Shown: piece by piece, positions 1-5,369 of the stretch
Layout of the letters: each line of letters starts with the position of its first letter
Position numbering within the stretch: the first letter of the stretch is position 1
DNA from: an uncultured Moraxellaceae bacterium
GTDB taxonomy: Bacteria; Pseudomonadota; Gammaproteobacteria; Pseudomonadales; Moraxellaceae
Direction: 5' to 3'
Length of the DNA: 11,280 bases
Assembly (NCBI GenBank): GCA_937952925.1
Contig: CALFYA010000073.1
Location: forward strand, 1 to 11,280
Program-made: the position numbers and the translations under genes
Notes under the pieces: model-generated
Told to the model about the DNA's origin: nothing
Seen by the model: only the letters and a program-made list of their open reading frames with translations
Databases searched by the model: none

Positions 1-1
1 A

Positions 2-1738
2 CCACAGCTCGATGTGGTAGCCGCCAAACCGGTCAGCTTTATTGGGTTGTTACATCGTGCCATTTGGCAACAAAAATCAGTCTTTTTTCAAAGTATTTTG
101 GCCTCGTTGTTTATTGGCTTGCTGACGCTCGGCATTTCATTGTTTTCGATGCAAGTCTATGACCGCGTCATTCCAACCAAAGGATTGGCAACCCTAGCAA
201 CACTGGCAACGGGTGTTTTATTTCTGATTATTTTGGAATTATTGATCAAAATCAGCCGCTCACACATCATGGATGCGGTGGTGGTCGGTGTGGATACCTT
301 GCTGAGTAAGCAAGTCTATCAGCAACTGCTTGGTATTCGGATTGATCAGTTGCCCAAAAGCGTGGGGAGTTTGGCATCGCAGCTGCGCGGCTATGAGCAA
401 GTTCGCTCATTTTATACCTCCAGCACTTTATTTACCGTGGTGGATTTACCGCTTGGCGTCATGTTTTTGCTGTTGATTGTGGTGATTGGCAGTCCGGTAC
501 TGGCACTGATTCCAGCGTTGGCTGCGGTGATTTCCTTGGTTGTCGGCTGGTTTAGTCGGCGTAAAATCGAAAAATACACGCTTGAATCCGCACAATACAG
601 CAATCTCAAAACGGGGCTGTTGGTCGAAACTGTCGAGGGCATTGAAACCATCAAATCCGGTGGGGGCAACTGGAAATTTTTATCGCGCTGGATATACAAC
701 AATCAATTGACCATTGGCAGCGATCTGAAAACTCGCCATCTCAATGAAGGCGTCAATTATGTGTCACAAACCCTACAACAAATCAGCTATGCCGGTCTGG
801 TGGTGGTGGGTGCCATCTTGGTGATTCAGGGCAACATGTCGATGGGCGGGTTGATTGCTTGTTCGATTTTGAGCAGCCGCGTACTCATGCCAGTCATGTC
901 GTTGCCCTCGTTGTTGGTACAACATTCTCATGCCAAGGCAGCCATCAAAGGACTCGATGGGCTGTACGCGCTGGAGCAAGATATTCCTGTGGGCACCAAG
1001 CCCTTGATCCCACAGCAACTCAAAGGTCACTACCAACTCAAAGATGCGCGTTTTGAATATACCAAAGATTTGGCCGCCATTGAGGTCGAGGAGCTGGTGA
1101 TCAACGCAGGGGATCGGGTGGGGGTGATTGGCCCGATTGGCTCAGGTAAATCCACCTTACTCAAAATGCTGGCTGGTTTATATCGCCCCAATCAAGGCCA
1201 AGTGCTGCTTGATGGCATGGATCTAAGCCAAATCAGCCCACAAGTGTTGGTACAGCATGTGGGCTATTTGCAACAAGACCATCGCTTGTTTGCAGGCACC
1301 TTACGCGAAAACCTGCTGATTGGCATGCCCGATCCGGGCGATGAGGTGTTGATGGAGGTGGCTCATCGTACCGGATTAGCGCGTGTGGTGGCCGCACACC
1401 CCAAAGGTTTTGATTTACCCATCCATGAAGGGGGCAAAGGGCTGTCGGGCGGTCAACGTCAACTGGTGGCATTTACCCGTATTTTATTGATGAAACCCAA
1501 AATTTTGCTGCTGGATGAACCAACCGCATCCATGGATGAGCAACAAGAGCGCCAATGTTTGCAAGCACTGATCGATCAACTCGACCAACACGCCACCTTG
1601 ATTTTGGTCACACACAAACCCGCCTTACTCAACTTGGTCTCACGCCTGATGGTGGTGGCAGGTCAGCGGGTGGTGATTCAAGGCCCACGCGATAAAGTCT
1701 TGGCACATTTGGCCGCTCAGCCTAGCGCATCAGCATAG
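2..1738 (+). CDS. Type I secretion ABC exporter (LapB-like permease/ATPase), 5' truncated
   Basis: Inner-membrane exporter subunit that powers one-step secretion of a large substrate, such as an RTX or biofilm adhesin, through a type I channel. The reading frame is open to the left edge; the GTG at 14 is an internal valine codon, so the N-terminus, usually including a C39-peptidase-like domain in this family, lies outside the window. Visible in order are a six-helix ABC transmembrane domain with the family hallmark MQVYDRVIPT near its start, then a complete nucleotide-binding domain: Walker A GPIGSGKST (1130-1156), Q-loop YLQQD, signature LSGGQ (1442-1456), Walker B ILLLDE (1502-1519) and H-loop histidine (1613-1615). 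All catalytic residues are present, so the ATPase looks functional. It is followed 7 bases later by its HlyD adaptor. Family assignment is firm; the substrate is unknown because no substrate gene is in view. Confidence 0.93.
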   Translation, partial: PQLDVVAAKPVSFIGLLHRAIWQQKSVFFQSILASLFIGLLTLGISLFSMQVYDRVIPTKGLATLATLATGVLFLIILELLIKISRSHIMDAVVVGVDTLLSKQVYQQLLGIRIDQLPKSVGSLASQLRGYEQVRSFYTSSTLFTVVDLPLGVMFLLLIVVIGSPVLALIPALAAVISLVVGWFSRRKIEKYTLESAQYSNLKTGLLVETVEGIETIKSGGGNWKFLSRWIYNNQLTIGSDLKTRHLNEGVNYVSQTLQQISYAGLVVVGAILVIQGNMSMGGLIACSILSSRVLMPVMSLPSLLVQHSHAKAAIKGLDGLYALEQDIPVGTKPLIPQQLKGHYQLKDARFEYTKDLAAIEVEELVINAGDRVGVIGPIGSGKSTLLKMLAGLYRPNQGQVLLDGMDLSQISPQVLVQHVGYLQQDHRLFAGTLRENLLIGMPDPGDEVLMEVAHRTGLARVVAAHPKGFDLPIHEGGKGLSGGQRQLVAFTRILLMKPKILLLDEPTASMDEQQERQCLQALIDQLDQHATLILVTHKPALLNLVSRLMVVAGQRVVIQGPRDKVLAHLAAQPSASA

Positions 1739-1745
1739 AGAATAG

Positions 1746-2909
1746 ATGATGAATGATCTTCATATCGACAACGCCAAACGCTCATCGATCTTTCTGTGGG
1801 TCTGCATGCTTGGGTTTAGTGGTTTGGTGGGCTGGGCATCGGTGGCTCGGGTGGATCAAGTCACCCGCGTACAAGGCCAAGTGATTGCCGCCGGTCGCAC
1901 CCAACAAATCCAAAGCACCGACGGCGGTGTGATTGCACAGCTGCTGGTCAAAGAAGGCCAATCGGTCACAGCAGGGCAAAAATTGGCCGTACTTGAAACC
2001 AAACGCGCTCAAGTTGCGGTCAACGATAGTCAATCGCGGGTGGCTGCCTTAATGGCGGCACGCACACGTTTATATGCCGAAATGCAACAACAGCCCTTGG
2101 TGTTTTCATCCGATCTGCAAGCCTATCCCGAATATTTACAAAACCAACGGGCGCTCTATCAACGGCGTAAACAAGCGATTGATGAAGAAATTGCTGCGCT
2201 CAAACGCCTGCTCAAATTGGCACGCGACGAATTGGCGATGAATGAGAAAATCTTTAGTTTTGGCGATGTTAGCCAAGCTGATATCTTGCGTCTCCAGCGC
2301 CAAGTCGCCGATCTAGACGCACAAATTGTCAATCGACAAAATCGTTATTTTGAAGAAGCACAACAAGAACTGACCAAAGTCCAAGAAGAGCTTGATACAC
2401 AAACCGAGCAACTACGAGATCGAGAGCAAGTGCTCTCGCATACCGAGTTGGTCGCCCCCGTCGATGGATTGGTCAAAAACATTAGCGTGCATACGTTGGG
2501 CGGTGTGCTGCGCCAAGCCGAAACCCTGATGGAGCTTGTCCCGACCAACTCGCAACTGATTGTAGAAGTCAAAATCAGTCCTGCCGATATTGCCTATGTG
2601 CAAATGGGGCAGTCTGCACTCATCAAGCTCGATGCTTATGACTACTCCATTTTTGGCAGTTTACATGGCAAAGTGACTTATATTAGTCCAGACACCCTCC
2701 GCGAAGACACGCCGCAAGGGGCTGCCTATTCGTATCGTGCGCATATTCAAGTCACGCCACCGGATCCCAAAGATACTCGTAGCAGCCAAATTATGATTCG
2801 GCCGGGCATGACCGCGAGTGTAGAAATCAAATCGCGCGATCGTACCGTGTTATCGTATTTGACCAAACCAATTGTCAAAACATGGGATGAATCCTTGGGC
2901 GAGCGTTGA
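1746..2909 (+). CDS. HlyD-family type I secretion periplasmic adaptor
   Basis: Membrane fusion protein that links the ABC exporter just upstream to an outer-membrane TolC-like channel. The 387-residue product has a short cytoplasmic N-tail, one transmembrane helix (about residues 14-32), a first lipoyl half-motif (about 55-85), a long charged and Gln-rich coiled-coil hairpin (about 95-230), the second lipoyl half beginning LVAPVDGLV (235-243), and a C-terminal beta-barrel region. It is somewhat shorter than E. coli HlyD but within the range of LapC-type adaptors. Two adjacent ATGs at 1746 and 1749 could start it; the AGAG at 1737-1740 overlaps the upstream stop and suits the second slightly better. 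The 7-base gap shows a shared operon. No TolC-like gene follows, so the pair may use a channel encoded elsewhere. No convincing terminator is seen after it. Confidence 0.92.
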   Translation: MMNDLHIDNAKRSSIFLWVCMLGFSGLVGWASVARVDQVTRVQGQVIAAGRTQQIQSTDGGVIAQLLVKEGQSVTAGQKLAVLETKRAQVAVNDSQSRVAALMAARTRLYAEMQQQPLVFSSDLQAYPEYLQNQRALYQRRKQAIDEEIAALKRLLKLARDELAMNEKIFSFGDVSQADILRLQRQVADLDAQIVNRQNRYFEEAQQELTKVQEELDTQTEQLRDREQVLSHTELVAPVDGLVKNISVHTLGGVLRQAETLMELVPTNSQLIVEVKISPADIAYVQMGQSALIKLDAYDYSIFGSLHGKVTYISPDTLREDTPQGAAYSYRAHIQVTPPDPKDTRSSQIMIRPGMTASVEIKSRDRTVLSYLTKPIVKTWDESLGER

Positions 2910-2951
2910 GGGTGAAATGAATCAGATCAATGCGTTCAATCGAAAATAATT

Positions 2952-2973
2952 ATATATTTATATATAAATATAT
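2952..2973. repeat. 22-bp perfect AT-only palindrome upstream of rep
   Basis: A perfect 22-bp palindrome made only of A and T lies between the adaptor gene and the replication gene and directly abuts the inverted iteron at 2974. It contains TATAAA- and TTATAT-like hexamers. A weak promoter reading is TTCAAT (2935-2940), 17 bp, TTATAT (2958-2963), which would place transcription initiation at the iteron. It could instead be an easily melted or cruciform-forming element. Its role is inferred from position. Confidence 0.6.
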
Positions 2974-2992
2974 GTGCGCAGCTATGCCGATG
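2974..2992 (-). promoter_or_regulatory. Inverted iteron upstream of rep, probable autorepression operator
   Basis: This sequence is the reverse complement of the origin iteron with 18 of 19 bases identical; one position in the GCGCGC end is changed. It is the only copy in this orientation, lies 100 bp before the initiator start and abuts the AT palindrome that probably contains the promoter. In iteron plasmids initiator bound near its own promoter commonly represses transcription, so this is the likely autoregulatory site. The sequence match is direct; the repression role is inferred. Confidence 0.75.
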
Positions 2993-3091
2993 GTCGATCA
3001 CTTGCCAAATGCTAAGCGAACACGCCATGCTGTATACCTGATCGGTGACCACTCACCCATCACACGTTCATCACAGGTAAAGGGGTAGGCG

Positions 3092-4090
3092 ATGGCAAAT
3101 GCTCTCGACAAAGCACGACAGGAAATCGAGCACGCGGTACAAGCACGTCAACAGCAACACCCCGCAGCAACTCCAGCGCTTGAATTAACCGCTCCAGACC
3201 TCCCTTCTGCTGAAAAGGCTCCCCCACGCCCACCCAAACCGAGTGATACGCCATCATCGAGTGAGACCAAAACGCGCGGTACATTACCGCTGTTTCCCCC
3301 CCTTGATTCGGCCATGCCCAACCATTTGGCACGGTCGAGTATTTTTGCGCCGATCAAAACCGGCGAACGACAAAAACACGAAAAGGCTCTGATGGCGAGT
3401 CGTGGCGATGCCAGTATCTATTACTCTGGCCTACAGCTCGATATGGCCGACAACGATGTATTTTTGCAGGCGCTGCGTGTTGCTCAAGGCATGCAACTTG
3501 GCGATACCATTTACTTTAACCGTGCGCAATTTTTGCGCAATATTGGTCGTAGTGTAGGCAAATCACAATATGAATGGCTGCAAGAAAGCTTTTATCGTCT
3601 CACCAGTGGTACGGTGATTATCCAAACCAAACGCTACAAAGCCGCCTTACACTTGATTGATGGCTATGCGCTTGATGAGCAAACGGGTGAATACTGGCTG
3701 CGGATGAATCCGGAGATCATCAAACTGTTTGGTCATATGGAATATGGCCTTGTGGACATGCATACCCGCCTGCGGATTGGGCGCAGACAAGACATGGCAA
3801 AATGGCTACAAAACTATGTCGCCACCCACGAAGAAGGCAAAACCCATGTGATCAGCGCCCAACTGTTGCAATTGTGGAGTGGCTCCGGTGGCCGCCTGAG
3901 AGATTTTCAAGCGCGTTCATTGAGCAAAGCACTCACTGAACTTGAGCGATTGGGACTGATTCGAGACATTCAGTTTCGCACCGATGGCAAAATATCGTGG
4001 TGGCGAGTCCCACAAGATCAGATTGAACTGCCTGATTTGCCCGACTCAGCAACAACAGCAGCGATTGACCCAACCCAAAACGATCAATAA
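3092..4090 (+). CDS. trfA: TrfA-family plasmid replication initiator
   Basis: Origin-binding initiator that would recognise the iterons beside it, help melt the adjacent AT-rich DNA and recruit the host replisome. The 332-residue product has a polar, Pro/Ala-rich, probably disordered N-terminus (1-63), the segment LPLFPPLDSAMPNHLARSSI (65-84) typical of the start of the conserved part, and a conserved core (about 90-305) expected to form winged-helix DNA-binding domains, including GRSVGKSQYEWL (152-163). TLPLF (64-68) resembles a beta-clamp-binding motif. The ATG at 3092 is preceded by a good AAAGGGG Shine-Dalgarno. RK2 TrfA also has a shorter internally started form; here Met75 (nt 3314) sits at an equivalent place but has no visible ribosome-binding site. 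Single-copy control fits the inverted iteron upstream. No partition or copy-control gene is adjacent. Family recognised from remembered sequence pattern; alternatives among other Rep families are less likely. Confidence 0.85.
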   Translation: MANALDKARQEIEHAVQARQQQHPAATPALELTAPDLPSAEKAPPRPPKPSDTPSSSETKTRGTLPLFPPLDSAMPNHLARSSIFAPIKTGERQKHEKALMASRGDASIYYSGLQLDMADNDVFLQALRVAQGMQLGDTIYFNRAQFLRNIGRSVGKSQYEWLQESFYRLTSGTVIIQTKRYKAALHLIDGYALDEQTGEYWLRMNPEIIKLFGHMEYGLVDMHTRLRIGRRQDMAKWLQNYVATHEEGKTHVISAQLLQLWSGSGGRLRDFQARSLSKALTELERLGLIRDIQFRTDGKISWWRVPQDQIELPDLPDSATTAAIDPTQNDQ

Positions 4091-4111
4091 TTCAACGAAT
4101 TTACCCAGATC

Positions 4112-4130
4112 CATCGGCATAGCTGCGCGC
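4112..4130 (+). repeat. Iteron, isolated copy 1
   Basis: Exact copy of CATCGGCATAGCTGCGCGC, followed by TTTT. It lies just 21 bases past the initiator stop codon and 309 bases before the main array. Confidence 0.88.
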
Positions 4131-4213
4131 TTTTAGATGCTGTTTTGCATTTGATGGCATATTTTTGGCTTATTTCGTCTATTTTTTAATCAAATTTACT
4201 CGATTTTTGTCGA

Positions 4214-4229
4214 TTTTTTGATCAAAAAA
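4214..4229. repeat. 16-bp perfect palindrome with central GATC, copy 1
   Basis: TTTTTTGATCAAAAAA followed by CCAGCG. An identical core followed by CAGCG occurs at 5074-5089, and a degenerate version (TTTTTTTGATTGATTAAAAAAAC) lies at 4668-4690. The central GATC is a potential Dam site. Its function is unknown; it may bind a host or plasmid factor. Confidence 0.7.
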
Positions 4230-4263
4230 CCAGCGTTTTTCCCCATTTTTTCCCCTGTTTTTG

Positions 4264-4282
4264 CATCGGCATAGCTGCGCGC
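4264..4282 (+). repeat. Iteron, isolated copy 2
   Basis: Exact 19-bp copy of the iteron, located between two AT-rich spacers. A fragment CATCGCC follows at 4286-4292 and may be a decayed unit. Confidence 0.88.
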
Positions 4283-4297
4283 CCTCATCGCCAATTT

Positions 4298-4316
4298 CAT
4301 CGGCATAGCTGCGCGT
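4298..4316 (+). repeat. Iteron, isolated copy 3
   Basis: Iteron with a single change at the last base (T for C). It starts 34 bp after the previous copy, so it is out of step with the 21-bp periodicity of the main array. Confidence 0.87.
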
Positions 4317-4420
4317 TTTGGGCGTCATGTTGGCAATGAAAATGTGATTTTTTTCATGTTTTTTTGATATGACATACAAAAAACAGCGCCCTGAGCATAG
4401 CTGATAGATTTTAAAATAGC

Positions 4421-4545
4421 CATCGGCATAGCTGCGCGCTTTCATCGGCATAGCTGCGCGCCCCATCGGCATAGCTGCGCGCTTTATCGGCATAGCTGCG
4501 CGCCTTATCGGCATAGCTGCGCGCTTTATCGGCATAGCTGCGCGC
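4421..4545 (+). repeat. Main iteron array, six tandem copies
   Basis: Six direct copies start at 4421, 4443, 4464, 4485, 4506 and 4527, giving spacings of 22, 21, 21, 21 and 21 bp, two helical turns each. The first three read CATCGGCATAGCTGCGCGC; the last three begin with T instead of C. Two- or three-base spacers are CTT- or CC-like. Phasing places every binding site on the same DNA face, as expected for cooperative loading of an iteron-binding initiator; the TrfA-like protein encoded at 3092 is the obvious ligand. Similar arrays also mediate copy control by handcuffing, inferred here. Confidence 0.93.
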
Positions 4546-4598
4546 AGACCCTCTTTTTTCCTTATATTTTTCATGATGTTGCAGCACTTTTTTTTGCT

Positions 4599-4637
4599 TT
4601 AACCTATTTTAACCTTAATATTAACCTTTTTTTAACC
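4599..4637 (+). repeat. Four helically phased TTAACC repeats, probable DNA unwinding element
   Basis: TTAACC occurs at 4599, 4609, 4621 and 4632, at spacings of 10, 12 and 11 bp, inside a strongly T-rich stretch just beyond the iteron array. Three of the four are preceded by at least one further T. In RK2-type origins four AT-rich 13-mers near the iterons are melted and bound by TrfA; this block is the best counterpart. The repeats and spacing are visible; the melting role is inferred. Confidence 0.72.
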
Positions 4638-4640
4638 AAA

Positions 4641-4656
4641 CGCGTGTGTACACGCG
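4641..4656. repeat. GC-rich inverted repeat next to the AT-rich repeats
   Basis: CGCGTG, four bases TGTA, then CACGCG form a 6-bp-arm inverted repeat directly after the TTAACC block. No U-run follows it closely in the + direction, so it does not look like a simple terminator. It could bound the melted region or bind a protein. Confidence 0.55.
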
Positions 4657-4756
4657 CATGAGAAATATTTTTTTGATTGATTAAAAAAACAGCAGTTTTG
4701 AAACATTTTGAAATACGGCCTCCATCTCAAAACAGAGCAAAGAGCACCGATTGAGG

Positions 4757-4765
4757 TTATCCACC
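4757..4765 (+). promoter_or_regulatory. DnaA-box-like site
   Basis: TTATCCACC differs from the consensus TTATCCACA at the last base only. It is about 120 bp from the TTAACC repeats. Iteron plasmids of this type often carry DnaA boxes to bring in host DnaA. A single near-match could occur by chance, so the call rests mainly on location. Confidence 0.5.
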
Positions 4766-4804
4766 ATCAGTATGGTTCAAATTACATCATTTGGAGGTTT
4801 TGGC

Positions 4805-4843
4805 ATGACAGATGCGTTTAAACGGCGTTTTAAAGCGTTTTAA
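4805..4843 (+). CDS. Possible 12-codon ORF (MTDAFKRRFKAF) with strong Shine-Dalgarno
   Basis: A GGAGG at 4793-4797 lies 7 bases before an ATG that opens a 12-codon frame ending in TAA. The product would be small, basic and aromatic, with the pattern F-K-R-R-F-K-A-F. The frame runs through three GCGTTT repeats, so its coding sequence is itself repetitive. It may be a leader peptide, a very small regulatory peptide, the remnant of an older gene start, or a coincidence within origin repeats. No clear promoter is seen and no larger frame continues from it. I do not recognise the peptide. Confidence 0.25.
   Translation: MTDAFKRRFKAF
4814..4840 (+). repeat. Three phased GCGTTT repeats
   Basis: GCGTTT starts at 4814, 4825 and 4835, spacings of 11 and 10 bp, each followed by T/A-rich bases (TAAAC, TAAA, TAAG with small differences). 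An inverted copy, TAAACGC, lies at 4898-4904 just before the last iteron. These form a second repeat family in the origin, distinct from the iterons. Function unknown. Confidence 0.5.
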
Positions 4844-4911
4844 GGCTAATCACAGTAAAAGACGCGTGAATGTATCACCATCATCACCAATGCGCTCTAA
4901 ACGCAAATTTG

Positions 4912-4930
4912 CATCGGCATAGCTGCGCGC
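4912..4930 (+). repeat. Iteron, isolated distal copy
   Basis: Exact 19-bp iteron followed by TTTT, 367 bases beyond the end of the main array and in the same orientation. It marks the probable right limit of initiator-binding DNA. Confidence 0.88.
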
Positions 4931-4970
4931 TTTTGACACTAAAATAGCGATTAACAGGTAAAAAGCATTT

Positions 4971-5021
4971 AATTTTATAAAAATCATTAATTTAAACCAA
5001 AAATCAGCCAATTTTATAAAA
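4971..5021 (+). repeat. Duplicated 12-mer AATTTTATAAAA in AT-rich DNA
   Basis: AATTTTATAAAA occurs at 4971-4982 and again at 5010-5021, 39 bp apart, next to the distal iteron. The whole segment is very AT-rich. It may be an additional easily melted region or contain -10-like elements; there is no direct evidence for either. Confidence 0.45.
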
Positions 5022-5073
5022 GGTCAAAAAATAGGCTTTTTTCGGTGTAGATTCTCGGTAGCAAAAATGATTG

Positions 5074-5089
5074 TTTTTTGATCAAAAAA
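5074..5089. repeat. 16-bp perfect palindrome with central GATC, copy 2
   Basis: Same TTTTTTGATCAAAAAA core as at 4214-4229, again followed by CAGCG. The copies are 860 bp apart and enclose nearly all the origin repeats, leaving outside only the first iteron and the upstream inverted one. Confidence 0.7.
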
Positions 5090-5323
5090 CAGCGCTGTCT
5101 CAACTACCCCAATTCGATATACAAAGCGAACGATTAACTATCAAACGATTTAAATGATCGTCGACAGACCCTAAACTTTACAAGCGGCGTCCGTATCAAA
5201 ATTTTATGCCGTATACAGCTCATGTCGCGAGCTAAAACATCAACCGAGTTTTGTGTCCTACCTGCACATGACAAATTGATGGAATCAAAGACTTGGTTTT
5301 TACCTGATCCCAAACGGACGTTT

Positions 5324-5356
5324 AAAAAAAGCCATCAAATCAAATTGATGGCTTTT
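5324..5356 (-). terminator. Intrinsic terminator of the efflux operon
   Basis: A 12-bp perfect stem (5327-5338 with 5345-5356, core GCCATCAA/TTGATGGC) has a 6-base loop. Read on the minus strand it ends in a run of seven U. It starts 13 bases after the RND stop codon, as expected for the end of the operon. It also separates the operon from the replication origin. Confidence 0.88.
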
Positions 5357-5369
5357 GGGTTAAACAAGA

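Larger units (their letters stand above)
4091..5323. other. Probable replication origin region (oriV), non-coding
   Basis: This stretch of about 1.2 kb between the initiator gene and the efflux operon terminator has no plausible normal-length gene. It holds ten direct iterons (4112-4930), AT-rich DNA with phased TTAACC repeats (4599-4637), a GC-rich palindrome (4641-4656), a DnaA-box-like site (4757-4765), GCGTTT repeats (4814-4840), duplicated AATTTTATAAAA (4971-5021) and two copies of a 16-bp GATC-centred palindrome (4214 and 5074). This is the architecture expected of a theta-replicating iteron plasmid origin. In about 5100-5320 I see nothing identifiable. Confidence 0.8.

Noticed and set aside
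14..1738. GTG at 14 as the true start of the ABC exporter
   Set aside because: The frame is open upstream to the window edge, no Shine-Dalgarno precedes the GTG, and family members have a longer N-terminus.
3044..3057. Small inverted repeat GGTGA-CCAC-TCACC upstream of rep
   Set aside because: Arms of only 5 bp, no repeat elsewhere and no U-run; too weak to call an operator or terminator.
4179..4574. 131-codon minus-strand frame with repeated R-A-A-M-P motifs
   Set aside because: The repeated peptide is the iteron array read in frame; the 21-bp spacing equals seven codons, so it stays open by periodicity. No ribosome-binding site or recognisable domain.
4112..4930. CRISPR array
   Set aside because: Main-array spacers are only 2-3 bases, unit length is 19 bp, and no cas gene is present; an adjacent TrfA-family initiator explains the repeats as iterons.
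5155..5185. Possible insertion-sequence end around GTCGACAGACCC
   Set aside because: It vaguely recalls a transposon terminus, but no matching inverted end, target duplication or transposase was found.
5200..5235. XerC/XerD (dif-like) recombination site near GCCGTATACAGC
   Set aside because: No 11-6-11 arrangement with a recognisable XerD half-site could be read here or in the rest of the non-coding DNA.
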